The notes: a model not told the origin generated them from the sequence alone. A DNA stretch of 64,000 nucleotides from VAZQ01 sp963821505 (GCA_963821505.1 CAWGEH010000034.1:124001-188000); one strand, 5' to 3'; counted from the stretch's first letter, positions 54,630 to 63,749 are shown. Numbers and translations: made by a program.

Positions 54630-55769
54630 ATGCGTATTCTCGTCGTCGGCGCAGGAATCGGCGGCCTGACCTTGGCGGCGCTGCTGCGCCGCTGGAATGT
54701 GAAACCCGACCTGATCGACCGCGCCCCGGATTTCGAGCACGCCGGCTATATGCTCGGTCTCTATCCCCTCGGCAGCCGCATCCTGCACGGCCTTGGCGCC
54801 TTCGGCGACTTCGTCGCGGCAAGCGAGCCGATGGATTACTACGCTGTTGCCAACGGGAAGGGCGACGTGATCAACCGCTATGACCTCGGCGTCATTAGCG
54901 AGCGGTTCGGTCCGATCCGGCAGCTCAGCCGTGGCGAACTGCTCAAGCTGCTCGCGGCGGCAGCCGGCGCCCTGCCGGCGCGCATGGGAGTGGGCATCGA
55001 GGCAATCGAGCAGCAGGGGCCGCAGCTGGTTGCGCGCACGAGCGATGGCGAGACGCGCCGCTACGACCTTGTCGTCGGCGCCGACGGCATCCATTCCGCG
55101 GTGCGCCGTCTGGTGTTTGGAGAAGGCGCCACGTTCGACACCGGGTGGGGCGGTTGGGTCTGGTGGGCCGACCACGCGCTGGTGCCTCACGACACGGTCA
55201 CCGAATATTGGGGCGCCGGCCGGTTTCTCGGCGTCTATCCCGCCAAGCAGCGGATCGGCATCGTGGCCTGTGGCCCGGTCAAGAACATGGATCCGGACGA
55301 TCGCGTCGGGCGTCGCGAACGCATTCTCGCTCATTTCGCAGCGCTCGAAGGCAAAGCCGGCGCGATCCTGCACTCATTGCCGGGCGACGAGGAGGAGCTC
55401 TTCTTCTGGAAGCTCGTCGATCAGCGCGCGCAAAGCTGGGTCAAGAACCGGGTCGTGCTGCTCGGGGACGCGGCCGCGGCGTTCCTGCCGACGGCGGGTA
55501 TCGGCGCGTCGATGGCCATGGAGTCGGCGGCGGTTCTAGCCGACGAACTCTCTCGCGCCGATGTCGCGCACCTCGATCATTCGCTCGCCTTCTACGAGAC
55601 GCGCCGCCGCAAGCGCGTCGAGGCCGCGCAGAACGACAGCCGGCATATGGCGCGCATGATGTTCATCGAGACGGTTCCGCTCGCCTGGGGGCGCGACCAG
55701 GCGCTCAAGTTCTACTCGCTCGATCAGCTCGTGAAGCAGATCGCCAAGATTTTCGAGCAGCCGATCTGA
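54630..55769 (+). CDS. FAD-dependent monooxygenase
   Basis: A 379-residue class A flavoprotein monooxygenase. The FAD motif is MRILVVGAGIGGLTLAALLRRW at the N terminus, the second is DLVVGADGIHSAVRRLV, and the third is RVVLLGDAAAAFLPTAGIGASMAMESA. All three are intact, in contrast to the frameshifted monooxygenase at 13259, which is only distantly similar. GGAAGATG precedes the start. It likely hydroxylates an aromatic or related substrate with NAD(P)H. Confidence 0.9.
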   Translation: MRILVVGAGIGGLTLAALLRRWNVKPDLIDRAPDFEHAGYMLGLYPLGSRILHGLGAFGDFVAASEPMDYYAVANGKGDVINRYDLGVISERFGPIRQLSRGELLKLLAAAAGALPARMGVGIEAIEQQGPQLVARTSDGETRRYDLVVGADGIHSAVRRLVFGEGATFDTGWGGWVWWADHALVPHDTVTEYWGAGRFLGVYPAKQRIGIVACGPVKNMDPDDRVGRRERILAHFAALEGKAGAILHSLPGDEEELFFWKLVDQRAQSWVKNRVVLLGDAAAAFLPTAGIGASMAMESAAVLADELSRADVAHLDHSLAFYETRRRKRVEAAQNDSRHMARMMFIETVPLAWGRDQALKFYSLDQLVKQIAKIFEQPI

Positions 55770-55962
55770 GCCCGACGACACCGGGAGATATTGCGCTCAC
55801 GACCTTTTTCTCGAGGAATGCGCGGGTCGATCTCACGCATGGCGCGTCGCGAATTCTGAGCATTGGCAGGGGATCGTGCGGGCGAACAAATACCGAGCGG
55901 CGACTTCGCTCCGGATCATGCTGTGGCCGGGGTTCTTGTCGCGCGTCCGGCCCATTTACCGG

Positions 55963-56187
55963 TCACTTCCCGCCTGAGCGGCGAACGCTCTTGATCGGGA
56001 CCGCCGGGAGGCCGGACTTCTCGGCGATCGCGCGATCCTGTTCCTCGATGATCGAGCGCGCGGGAGCATCACCATCCAGGCCGCCGAGTGCCGCGCTCGG
56101 CACTTTGCGGTTGGACCGCTGCGAGCCGTCCTCGTAGAACACGTCGAACAGCACGAATTCAGCGCGCGTTCCAGGTTTCCGGGCCAT
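55963..56187 (-). CDS. small basic protein, function unknown
   Basis: A 74-residue cytoplasmic protein (MARKPGTRAEFVLFDVFYEDGSQRSNRKVPSAALGG). I do not recognise a named family. It has a short beta-rich start, then an Arg/Lys/Asp-rich tail (DGDAPARSIIEEQDRAIAEKSGL). Its N-terminal strand pattern and location upstream in the same direction of no close gene leave its role open. A start at 56196 adds three residues. Confidence 0.55.
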   Translation of the reverse strand: MARKPGTRAEFVLFDVFYEDGSQRSNRKVPSAALGGLDGDAPARSIIEEQDRAIAEKSGLPAVPIKSVRRSGGK

Positions 56188-56236
56188 CGTTATCATCCTG
56201 CTGCAGGTGCGCGGGCGCCCCCATCTCGCACAGTCG

Positions 56237-56272
56237 AAAAAGCAAAAAAGCCCGGCGCATTTCGCGCCGGGC
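56237..56272 (-). terminator. rho-independent terminator of the cold-shock gene
   Basis: GCCCGGCGC (56250-56258), a 5-base loop and GCGCCGGGC (56264-56272) form a perfect 9-base-pair stem. On the minus strand it is followed by TTTTTTGCTTTTT. It lies 18 bases after the cold-shock stop codon. Confidence 0.9.
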
Positions 56273-56289
56273 CCGATGTCGACCGCTAG

Positions 56290-56499
56290 TTAAACGGTCT
56301 GCAGATTGGCTGCCGCCGATTTTCCGCTCCGCTGGTCGGCTTCAATGTCGAAGCTGACCTTCTGACCCTCGACCAGACCACGCATTCCCGCGCGCTCCAC
56401 GGCCGAGACGTGAACGAACACGTCGGGGCCGCCATTCTCCTGTTGAATGAAGCCGAATCCCTTTTGGGAGTTGAAAAACTTCACGGTACCTGTCGCCAT
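56290..56499 (-). CDS. cold-shock protein (CspA family)
   Basis: A 69-residue single-stranded nucleic-acid chaperone. The RNP1 motif is KGFGFIQQE and RNP2 is DVFVHVSAV, with the start MATGTVKFFNSQKGFG. AAGGAGG lies five bases upstream of the ATG, an exceptionally strong ribosome site, and a strong terminator follows. Typical for a highly expressed monocistronic gene. Confidence 0.97.
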   Translation of the reverse strand: MATGTVKFFNSQKGFGFIQQENGGPDVFVHVSAVERAGMRGLVEGQKVSFDIEADQRSGKSAAANLQTV

Positions 56500-56697
56500 A
56501 TTGGCCTCCTTGAAAACGCCCAAAGGCATTTGGACCGCACAACCATTTGTGCGAGCCGATATCCGGATTCGGCGTGTGCTTGGGAAAGCCCTGTGCGGGC
56601 GAGTTGCAAGGCAGGCAAAATCTCGAATGCCGGAGATATAGTGATGGTTTGCGCGCATTGCAACGGCCCCTACGGAACAGGGTTTCGGGCCGCGGCC

Positions 56698-57165
56698 TCA
56701 AGCAATCTCGACGATTTCGGCTTGCGAGTGCCCGACTTGGATCGTGTCACCCACCTGTTTGCCGAACAGCGCACGCGCCAGCGGCGAAGCGTGCGAGAGC
56801 GTTCCGCGCGCGGGATCGGCCTCATCTTCGCCGACAATATGGAAGGTCTGACGGCGCCCGTCGTCTCGGAGGATGCTCACCGTCGAGCCGAAATGCACTT
56901 GCGTGGAGTCGTTCGGGGGCGGAACAAGTTGCGCCGTCGCGCGCCGCGCGTTCCAATAGCGCAAGTCGCGGGCCACCCGCGCCAGCGCGGCCCGATCGTC
57001 CGCCGCCAAGGCTGCCGCGTGCGCCTGCTGCAGACGCGTGACCTCAGCCTCGATCCGCGCGAGTCCGGCGGCGGTGACCAAATTCGGATGCGGGGAAATC
57101 GGCCGCCCCGGCAGCTCTTCGACGGCGCGTTCGCCGTCCGGTTCTTTGACGAAAGCCCTGCTCAT
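56698..57165 (-). CDS. GreA/GreB-like factor without the acidic tip
   Basis: A 155-residue protein from the Met at 57165 (MSRAFVKEPDGERAVEELPGRPIS). It has the GreA/GreB arrangement: an N-terminal helical hairpin (about 30-80, VTAAGLARIEAEVTRLQQAH) and a C-terminal FKBP-like domain (STVSILRDDGRRQTFHIVGEDEADPARGTLSHASPLARALFGKQVGDTIQV). The acidic tip of true Gre factors (DLSENAEY) is replaced by ALARVARDLRYWNARRA, so RNA-cleavage stimulation is unlikely. It may bind RNA polymerase and inhibit or modulate it. A true GreA is encoded at 7431. Confidence 0.8.
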   Translation of the reverse strand: MSRAFVKEPDGERAVEELPGRPISPHPNLVTAAGLARIEAEVTRLQQAHAAALAADDRAALARVARDLRYWNARRATAQLVPPPNDSTQVHFGSTVSILRDDGRRQTFHIVGEDEADPARGTLSHASPLARALFGKQVGDTIQVGHSQAEIVEIA

Positions 57166-57233
57166 GGTGGCGCCACCGATCGTCCGGCATGTCCGGGTTC
57201 TGCGCCGCTCGTCAACGGCGGGGAGGACCCACC

Positions 57234-57279
57234 AACTCATATGGGATGTCGCAAAGTAAAACTCATGTGGGACGTTGCA
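57234..57279. repeat. two imperfect 20-base direct repeats, period 26
   Basis: AACTCATATGGGATGTCGCA (57234) and AACTCATGTGGGACGTTGCA (57260) differ at three positions. The period of 26 is the same as for the repeats at 35445. Such pairs occur at the ends of IS21-type elements, but no transposase is present. Confidence 0.55.
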
Positions 57280-57419
57280 GGCAAAATTCGATGCGTCCCA
57301 CTGGCGCGGGTCGGGTTGGGGAACTATTCCGCTAGGAAAAAGTTCACTCCAATTCGGCACCGGTCTGGGCTCCTTCCTGCGCCGGTCATCGCCAAGCCCG
57401 TCCACCCGGGAGGAATAGA

Positions 57420-57800
57420 ATGCAGAAGGCGCCGATCTTTGCCCTCGCGATATTGCTGCCGTTCATCGGTACGACAGCCCAGTCGCAAACCCCGCCGGGA
57501 AATGCGCCCCAGCAACAGCTCGCGCCGACGACCCCCAAGCTCAATCTCACGCTCGAGCAGCGTTATACCATCCGCGAGATCATCAAGGACAAGAAGGCCG
57601 ATGCCGCGCCAGCCGACGTTCAGGCCGCCATCGGTGACCCGATCCCTCAAGGCGTGACCCCGCAGCCCATGCCGAGCGAAGTTGCGCAGAAGGTCCCGCA
57701 GGTGAAGACCCACAGGTATTTCCTCACCGCGCAGCAAATCGTGATCGTCGATCCGAAGGACAACAAAGTGGCCGAGGTGATCAAGGTCACCGGCGAGTGA
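57420..57800 (+). CDS. exported DUF1236 protein
   Basis: A 126-residue protein with signal peptide MQKAPIFALAILLPFIGTTAQSQ. The mature part has a Gln/Pro-rich start, LNLTLEQRYTIREIIKDKK, and the DUF1236 end HRYFLTAQQIVIVDPKDNKVAEVI. The family is widespread in Hyphomicrobiales and its function is unknown; a periplasmic location is expected. GGGAGGAA lies before the ATG. It converges with the acetamidase gene, leaving only three bases between stops. Confidence 0.88.
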   Translation: MQKAPIFALAILLPFIGTTAQSQTPPGNAPQQQLAPTTPKLNLTLEQRYTIREIIKDKKADAAPADVQAAIGDPIPQGVTPQPMPSEVAQKVPQVKTHRYFLTAQQIVIVDPKDNKVAEVIKVTGE

Positions 57801-57803
57801 CGG

Positions 57804-58805
57804 TTACGCTCCGCGTGTGAGATACCGCTTGTCCAGCATCACATGGATGCCCTTGTTGCCGTTGACCACCTGCGTCACGCGCAGATCGGCGGCGAGGCTT
57901 GCCAGCGTATAGGCCTGATAGCGGTCAAGTCCGGCGCGGGCGCAGATCAGATCGAGCATCTGGCGCAGCGCAATCACCACGCAATCGTCGAGGTCGGGAT
58001 CGAACGCCATGGTGATCATGTGCGTGGGCGTCTCCGCCATCGGCCATTCGAGCCGCATGTCCTCGCGTACGGTGAGACGGAACGTCCCGGTCAACCCGGT
58101 CTCGACCGCGGTGATGCAGACTTCGCCGTCGCCCTGGACGCCGTGGCCGTCGCCGACCGAGAACAGCGCGCCCTCGACGAAGATCGGCAGATAGAGGGTG
58201 GTGCCGGCAACGAGCTCCTTGTTGTCGAGGTTGCCACCGTTCCGGCGGGGCGGCGCCGTCGAGATCATGCCCCAGGCCGGCGGTGGCGCCGTGCCCATCA
58301 CGCCGAAGAACGGCGCCAGGGGGACCTCCTGGCCCCACGGCAACCGCCAGCACTTACACGCGCGGTCGAGCACGACGTGGATATGGCGGTTCTCGGCGAA
58401 ATCGTCCGGTAACGCGCCGGCGAGCGGTCGCACCGAGTTGTAGCCCCAGTCGTACAGCACGTCGATCGCCTCGATGTCGACCTGCAGCACCTGTCCGGGC
58501 CTAGCGCCCTTGACGGCGATCGGACCGGTCAAGATGTGCGGTCCGAGCTGGCGCGCGATCTTGTCGTGAATGGCCCGAAGCGCCGGCGGAACAACCAGCG
58601 GCGGGTCGGGCATCAGTTCGGGCCCGCCCGAGACGCTCGAGATCGTCACGCGCTCGCCGCTGTCGACGGCGAGGCGGGGAGAAAGGCCGGCGTGGAAATA
58701 ACCCCAGTGCACGGTGTCGGGGCCGGGCTCGAGATGAACGGGCATCGATTTCGGTCCGTTGCGGGCGGAAACGTCAAACACAGCATGTTTTCGCGTTCGA
58801 TCCAA
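57804..58805 (-). CDS. acetamidase/formamidase family protein
   Basis: A 333-residue FmdA/AmdA-type amidase that releases ammonia from acetamide, formamide or similar amides. Typical features: ILTGPIAVKGARPGQVLQVDI, a His/Cys-containing region RHIHVVLDRACKCWRLPWGQEVPLAPFFGVMG, the glycine-rich NGGNLDNKELVAGTTLYLPIFVEGALFSVGDGHGVQGDGE, and ETPTHMITMAFDPDLDDC. All the blocks are intact. It is followed upstream by a RidA-type gene on the same strand (66 bases), which would help remove reactive imine products. Confidence 0.92.
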   Translation of the reverse strand: MDRTRKHAVFDVSARNGPKSMPVHLEPGPDTVHWGYFHAGLSPRLAVDSGERVTISSVSGGPELMPDPPLVVPPALRAIHDKIARQLGPHILTGPIAVKGARPGQVLQVDIEAIDVLYDWGYNSVRPLAGALPDDFAENRHIHVVLDRACKCWRLPWGQEVPLAPFFGVMGTAPPPAWGMISTAPPRRNGGNLDNKELVAGTTLYLPIFVEGALFSVGDGHGVQGDGEVCITAVETGLTGTFRLTVREDMRLEWPMAETPTHMITMAFDPDLDDCVVIALRQMLDLICARAGLDRYQAYTLASLAADLRVTQVVNGNKGIHVMLDKRYLTRGA

Positions 58806-58871
58806 CGGGGGGCAAAGCGAGTCATGATTGATTACCGGGTCAAGGACGGCAATGACGGCAAACGGAGGGGC

Positions 58872-59279
58872 TCACAGCGCCGCGACGGTCTGCACCTCGA
58901 TCAGGAACTGCTCCTGCACCAGCCGGTCGACGATCAGCAGCGTGTTGGGCGGATAGGCGCCGTTCGGGAACATGCGTGGAAATTCCCGCAGGCGAAACTG
59001 CATGAATTTCGGGATGTCCTGGGAATGCACGAGATAGGTGGTAAATTCGGCCACATTGGCGAAGCTTGCGCCCTGTGATTTCAGCGCGGCCTCGATATTG
59101 GCGAAGACCTGCCGGCACTGGGCATCGAATTCGTTCTCGCCGATGGTCTTGCCGCTCCGGTCGCTGGCCACCTGACCGGCGATGAACAGAAACTCGGATG
59201 CCTTGACCCGCGCGATCTGGGAATATTGGCCAAGCGGTTTGCCCAGCGCATCGGGATTGTTAATCGTGATTTCGGGCAT
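58872..59279 (-). CDS. RidA/YjgF-family protein
   Basis: A 135-residue RidA-type protein. RidA enzymes hydrolyse reactive enamine/imine intermediates and protect PLP enzymes; close homologues act in aromatic amine pathways. Seen are MPEITINNPDALGKPLGQYSQIARVKASEFLFIAGQVASD, the segment QCRQVFANIEAALKSQGASFANVAEFTTYLV, and PPNTLLIVDRLVQEQFLIEVQTVAAL. Arg in IVDRLV replaces the usual VARLP arrangement, but the fold is clear. GAGGA precedes the Met at 59279. Probably co-transcribed with the amidase. Confidence 0.9.
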   Translation of the reverse strand: MPEITINNPDALGKPLGQYSQIARVKASEFLFIAGQVASDRSGKTIGENEFDAQCRQVFANIEAALKSQGASFANVAEFTTYLVHSQDIPKFMQFRLREFPRMFPNGAYPPNTLLIVDRLVQEQFLIEVQTVAAL

Positions 59280-59433
59280 GATGGGTCCTCGCATTGGCAC
59301 CGAGCGCGCATTCACCATTTGAATTAAACCGGCAGACGGTGCCGTGGAACGCAATAGCAAAGCGTACTGGAGCGCAGGTCGCGAAGAGGCGCAATACGCT
59401 TGCTGCGCCTCACGCATTGCGAGGCGGCAACCG

Positions 59434-61251
59434 TCATGCATTTGGAATGACCGGCAGCAGCAGGTGCGAGGGGTGCCGGGGATCGTGATAGATCCGATGC
59501 AGCACGGTCTTGCTGCTGCAGATGTGATAGGGAATGTATTCGACATTTGTGGCGCTGCCCACGCCGGTCGCGACATCGAGGCTCGTGATCTCGACGCAGA
59601 TGCGGTGATCTTTCTTGAACTCGTTGGCGGTCGCCATGATCTCGATGGCGTATTCGTCGATCTCCCCGGGAACGACGGGCTTGCCTGCCGCGCGCGTGAG
59701 CGGATGCCAGGGCCGGCCGGGCAGCGATCGGCTCGGATCGACCGCCCGATGCGAGGCCTTGAGCCAGCCGCGGGTGAGCTCGCGCTCGTGCAGGCCGGGC
59801 GTGATATCGCGCTCGCCTTCGCGGGCGGTTTGCACCCCCACATCCGGCCCCACATCCTTCAGGATGACGATCCAGTTGGTATCGTCCTGGTCGATCGAGG
59901 CGTAGAGGTTGAGCACGCTCGGCCCCGCGATCGTGACATCCCGGGCCAGCGGTTCGCTCAGATAGCGCAGCTTCTGGATCCGATTCGTCTGGCTCGCGGG
60001 CATCTGCGCGAACGCGTCGGGCGCCTGATAGTCGTCGGCACTCGACGGCACGAAGGGCTCGGTCGTGAGGCGCTCCCAGCCGCGCAGATAGAACTTGATC
60101 CACTGCGTCTCCGGCAGCGGCCAGTCGCTGCCGGAGCGCCATTCGTTGGCGCCCATGACCCAGAACCGCACCGGTGGATCATTGAGAATTCCCGTGTCGA
60201 TCCCCTTGAGCCACTGGTCGTACCACCGCAGCATTTCGTCGCGGAACGCGGTAACCGGGCGATCTAGGTGGGCTGGACCGGCGAGGAGAAGCTTCTTCGG
60301 CGCCTTGATATTGTGGAACCAGTTCTGCGCTCCGACAAGATGGGTCTTGTACGTGTAGCCGTACCAGCCCGAGCCGGTATAGGTCGGGACGCTGATCTTC
60401 GAAAATTCGGCCTCGCTTTTCTCGACCGCCGCCTCCTTGTCGTAAGGATCGATGAGAATGTCGAAATAGGCCGGGAAATGCTGGCCCTTGAGCGCAAGCA
60501 CGTTGTACACGTGCGGATACATCTTGAAATCGGGATTGGCGATCGCCTCCTGCCACAGCTTCTCCCGCTCGGGCGGCAGCGGCTTCGGCTGGCCTTTGTG
60601 CTGATGAGCCGAGGCGTAGACCTGCAGCAGAAACCGGAACAGGTGGATGACGCCGCCGGGATACTCGTCGCGGAAGCCGCCCGCTTCGCCGTAGGCGCCG
60701 CGCGGATCGAACGGGAAGATCGCCTTGAGATGGGGCGGCTTGAGCTTCGCCGCCATGAGCTGCTCGGCGCCGAAGCCGGAAATGCCGACCATGCCGACAT
60801 TGCCGTCACACCAGGGCTGGGCCGCGATCCATTCGATGAGATCGTAGCTGTCGAATGCGCGCGAGCCGCCGCCTTCCGATTTGCCGATGCCGCGTGGGTT
60901 TCCGATCACATGCGCGTAGCCGCGGCCGACGAAGAAACGCGTGTCGCCGGCTTCCGCCGGTCCGGTCCACAGCATCGACCAGGCCGGATGAGCCAGCGAC
61001 GCCGCGGCCGGCTCGGGACCCTGCAGATCCTTGTTGTGAATCGACAGGGCGAGCAGGGCAGGGAGCTTGTCCGTCGTGTCCGGGCGATAGATGGCGACCG
61101 CGATCTTGACGCCGTCGCGCATCGGCACCAGCACGTCCTTCTCCGCGATCAGGCCGGAATAGGTCGGTGGCCGATCATAGTCGACCGGCGCGCGCTGGGC
61201 CGACAGCGAGAGTTGAAACGCCCGGTCGGTCGGCGTGGTCGTCTTCGTCAT
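59434..61251 (-). CDS. CocE/NonD-family hydrolase
   Basis: A 605-residue serine hydrolase with start at 61251 (MTKTTTPTDRAFQLSLSAQRA). The N-terminal part has EKDVLVPMRDGVKIAVAIYRPD. The strand GYAHVIGNPRGIGKSEGGG and the nucleophile segment NVGMVGISGFGAEQL (Ser about 162) follow, then a large cap, and a C-terminal jelly-roll (about 420-600) with RIQKLRYLSEPLARDVTIAGPSVLNLYASIDQDDTNWIVIL. Relative to the hydrolase at 26729 it is longer and less than closely similar. It probably cleaves an ester or amide. Confidence 0.85.
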   Translation of the reverse strand: MTKTTTPTDRAFQLSLSAQRAPVDYDRPPTYSGLIAEKDVLVPMRDGVKIAVAIYRPDTTDKLPALLALSIHNKDLQGPEPAAASLAHPAWSMLWTGPAEAGDTRFFVGRGYAHVIGNPRGIGKSEGGGSRAFDSYDLIEWIAAQPWCDGNVGMVGISGFGAEQLMAAKLKPPHLKAIFPFDPRGAYGEAGGFRDEYPGGVIHLFRFLLQVYASAHQHKGQPKPLPPEREKLWQEAIANPDFKMYPHVYNVLALKGQHFPAYFDILIDPYDKEAAVEKSEAEFSKISVPTYTGSGWYGYTYKTHLVGAQNWFHNIKAPKKLLLAGPAHLDRPVTAFRDEMLRWYDQWLKGIDTGILNDPPVRFWVMGANEWRSGSDWPLPETQWIKFYLRGWERLTTEPFVPSSADDYQAPDAFAQMPASQTNRIQKLRYLSEPLARDVTIAGPSVLNLYASIDQDDTNWIVILKDVGPDVGVQTAREGERDITPGLHERELTRGWLKASHRAVDPSRSLPGRPWHPLTRAAGKPVVPGEIDEYAIEIMATANEFKKDHRICVEITSLDVATGVGSATNVEYIPYHICSSKTVLHRIYHDPRHPSHLLLPVIPNA

Positions 61252-61299
61252 CGTTTCCTCGATACCCCCGCAGCAATCCCTGCCGTGCAGCCGCGCCCC

Positions 61300-61388
61300 G
61301 CGCATGGTCTGGAAAACCGGGAACCGGTTTTCCGAATAGAACACGCGCAAAACCGGAGAATTTAAACCCAATCGGGACGCACTCTGGC
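61300..61388. repeat. dispersed palindromic repeat, copy E (degenerate)
   Basis: GCGCATGGTCTGGAAAA, ACCGGTTTTCCGAATAG, AACACGCGC and AACCCAATCGGGACGCA align with copies B and C, though the outer arms have drifted. It occupies most of the stretch 61252-61582 between the CocE hydrolase and the MFS transporter; nothing else is recognised there. Confidence 0.75.
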
Positions 61389-61582
61389 AACGTATCACGG
61401 TCAACCCGCAAGGCGACAACCCCGCTCAACGATGCTTGCAGCGCCGCAGACATGCGGGAGCCTGCCAACTTTTTACCCGATTGGCGTTGCTTGATCCGCG
61501 CGCAGCCGGCAAGGATGTTAGGTTCCACGACTCGCCCAAAGACAACGCACGGAAAACGCCGGCAAATCCGCCCAAGTAAACC

Positions 61583-62806
61583 ATGCTCACCTCCGGGACC
61601 ATACACGCCGGGATCGAATCTCCGTTTGCCTGGTGGCGGCTGGCCGCCGCCGTGGTGCTCGGCACCATCGGCGGCGTCGGCATGTGGTCGGTGCCGGTCG
61701 TGCTTCCGGCGGTACAGGCCGAGTTCGGTGTCGCGCGCGCGGACGCCTCCCTGCCGTTTACGCTGGCCATGATCGGCTTCGCCTTCGGTGGGGTTGTGAT
61801 GGGGCGGCTGTCCGATCGGTTCGGCATCGTGGCGCCGGTCGTGTGCGGTGCGGTGGCGCTCAGCCTTGGTTACATCGTCGCGGGCCTCGTGCCCGATCTG
61901 ACGCTGTTTGCGCTGGTGCATGCGCTCATCGGGTTCGGTGCGTCCGCGACCTTCGGGCCGCTGATGGCGGACACCTCGCAATGGTTCACGCGGCGGCGCG
62001 GCATCGCTGTGGCCATTGCCGCCTGCGGCAATTATCTCGGTGGCACCCTGTGGCCGCCGGTTCTACAGCATTTCGTTGCGAGCGACGGTTGGCGCGCGAC
62101 CCATATCGGCGTCGGCCTCTTCTGCGCGCTCACCATGCTGCCGCTTCTGCTGCTGCTTCGGCGTTCTGCACCGGCGCAAGCGGCCTCTCGGGCGGACGCT
62201 TTTGCCACGGCGACGCAACGCGACCTGGGCGTTTCGCCCAGCGCGCTGCAGGCACTGTTGTGCCTCGCCGGCCTGTCCTGCTGTGTGGCGATGTCGATGC
62301 CGCAGGTGCATATCGTCGCCTATTGCGGCGATCTCGGCTACGGCGTCGCACGCGGCGCCGAAATGCTCTCTCTGATGCTGGGCTTCGGGATTGTCAGCCG
62401 TATCGCCTCGGGCTTCGTCGCGGACCGCATCGGCGGGGTGGCGACGCTGCTGTTGGGCTCCGCGCTGCAGGGGCTGGCGCTGTTCCTGTATCTCTTCTTC
62501 GACGGGCTCGCGTCGCTCTACGTGATCTCCGCGCTGTTCGGCTTGTTCCAGGGCGGCATCGTGCCCATGTACGCCATCATCGTACGCGAATATTTCTCGC
62601 CTCGGGAGGCCGGCATGCGACTCGGCGTCGTGCTGATGGCGACGCTCTTCGGCATGGCGTTCGGCGGCTGGCTGTCCGGCGAGATTTTTGACCTCACCGG
62701 CTCGTATCAGGCGGCCTTCGTCAACGGCCTGCTCTGGAATCTGGTGAACGTGTCGATCGTGCTCTGGCTGCTCACCCGGCCGGGCCGGCGCGTCGCCCAC
62801 GCGTGA
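61583..62806 (+). CDS. MFS transporter
   Basis: A 407-residue major-facilitator protein with 12 predicted helices. Motif A of the first half is GRLSDRFGI near residue 75 (MGRLSDRFGIVAP). The second half has ADRIGGVATLLLG and ends with a basic tail. Features such as GFAFGGVVMGRLSDRFG, QWFTRRRGIAVAIAACGNYLGGTLWPPV and REYFSPREAGMRLG are typical of the OFA/monocarboxylate-type transporters. The substrate is unknown, probably an organic acid. It converges with the SnoaL-type gene. Confidence 0.88.
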   Translation: MLTSGTIHAGIESPFAWWRLAAAVVLGTIGGVGMWSVPVVLPAVQAEFGVARADASLPFTLAMIGFAFGGVVMGRLSDRFGIVAPVVCGAVALSLGYIVAGLVPDLTLFALVHALIGFGASATFGPLMADTSQWFTRRRGIAVAIAACGNYLGGTLWPPVLQHFVASDGWRATHIGVGLFCALTMLPLLLLLRRSAPAQAASRADAFATATQRDLGVSPSALQALLCLAGLSCCVAMSMPQVHIVAYCGDLGYGVARGAEMLSLMLGFGIVSRIASGFVADRIGGVATLLLGSALQGLALFLYLFFDGLASLYVISALFGLFQGGIVPMYAIIVREYFSPREAGMRLGVVLMATLFGMAFGGWLSGEIFDLTGSYQAAFVNGLLWNLVNVSIVLWLLTRPGRRVAHA

Positions 62807-62813
62807 GGCGCCG

Positions 62814-63698
62814 TTACTGCCTGCTGGCCATCGCGGCGGCGGGCGCGGCTGATTGAATCGCCACCTGCTGGCTCAAGGCGAGTTGCCAGCGGTTGTCACG
62901 AAACACCCAGATGCGCACATTGATGTAGGGCTTGCCGCCGCGATAGGGCGTGTGCTCGGAGGTCATCAATGCCGAATTCGCACCGAAATCGAAAATGTGC
63001 ATGGACGTGACGGGATCGCCGGGGGTGCCGGTACCGGCGTCCTGCTGGCGCTTGGCGATGGCGACACGCTCCTCCTTGTTGCGGATCGTCGTGTTGTTGA
63101 TGATCATGAACTCGTCGGCGATGAAATTCGCCCATTGCGCGGCATCCGGTTTCCATTCGAGCATCTTGGTCTTCTGCCAGGCAGCAAGGATGTCCTTGTC
63201 CATCTGCGTCTTTGGTGCGTAGGGCACGGTGCGGCAAGGATTGTCGCAATCGCCGGGGCCGGCGGCTTGTTCCACCGAAGCCGGCCGTCCGCCCGCCGCG
63301 ATCGGCGTCTCCAGCAGCGCGAACGCTTTCCAGCCGTGGCGCCGCTTTACGAATACCCGCAGGAAGCGCGCGTCGTTGTGGGCGCCCCGCACGGTGAGCA
63401 TCCGCCCGTAGAAATGGGTTTGGACATCGCCGTCGCCCTGATTGGCGGCTGCAAGCGCGGGGAGCGCCTTGAGGGTCTCGCGCCGCGTGAGCGTTTTTCC
63501 TTCGGTTTCGGTCCAGGCGAAACGCCGGTCGAGCAGCGCGGCGATGGCCTTGCGATCGCCCTTGCCGAGACCGGAGATGAAGGCATTGTGAGCCTGGTTC
63601 GCTGCCTGCTCGTCGTCGACGGGCGCGGTCCGGCCGATGACGAGGCTGCCCGCGGCCAAAATGCCGACTGCAAAGGCAGCGATCACGAAGCGGCGCAT
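62814..63698 (-). CDS. exported protein with two SnoaL/NTF2-like domains
   Basis: A 294-residue protein from the Met at 63698 with signal peptide RRFVIAAFAVGILAAGSLV. Two related alpha+beta domains of about 120 residues follow: first QAHNAFISGLGKGDRKAIAALLDRRFAWTETEGKTLTRRETL with RFLRVFVKRRHGWKAFALLE, then AAWQKTKMLEWKPDAAQWANFIADEFMIINN with VRIWVFRDNRWQLALSQQ. This is the DUF4440/SnoaL arrangement. No catalytic residue can be assigned. The end of the MFS gene lies eight bases away on the other strand. Confidence 0.8.
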   Translation of the reverse strand: MRRFVIAAFAVGILAAGSLVIGRTAPVDDEQAANQAHNAFISGLGKGDRKAIAALLDRRFAWTETEGKTLTRRETLKALPALAAANQGDGDVQTHFYGRMLTVRGAHNDARFLRVFVKRRHGWKAFALLETPIAAGGRPASVEQAAGPGDCDNPCRTVPYAPKTQMDKDILAAWQKTKMLEWKPDAAQWANFIADEFMIINNTTIRNKEERVAIAKRQQDAGTGTPGDPVTSMHIFDFGANSALMTSEHTPYRGGKPYINVRIWVFRDNRWQLALSQQVAIQSAAPAAAMASRQ

Positions 63699-63749
63699 GG
63701 CATGTCTCCAACGGCGATCGGCCATGAGGGCGCAATCATGCCCTCAGGA

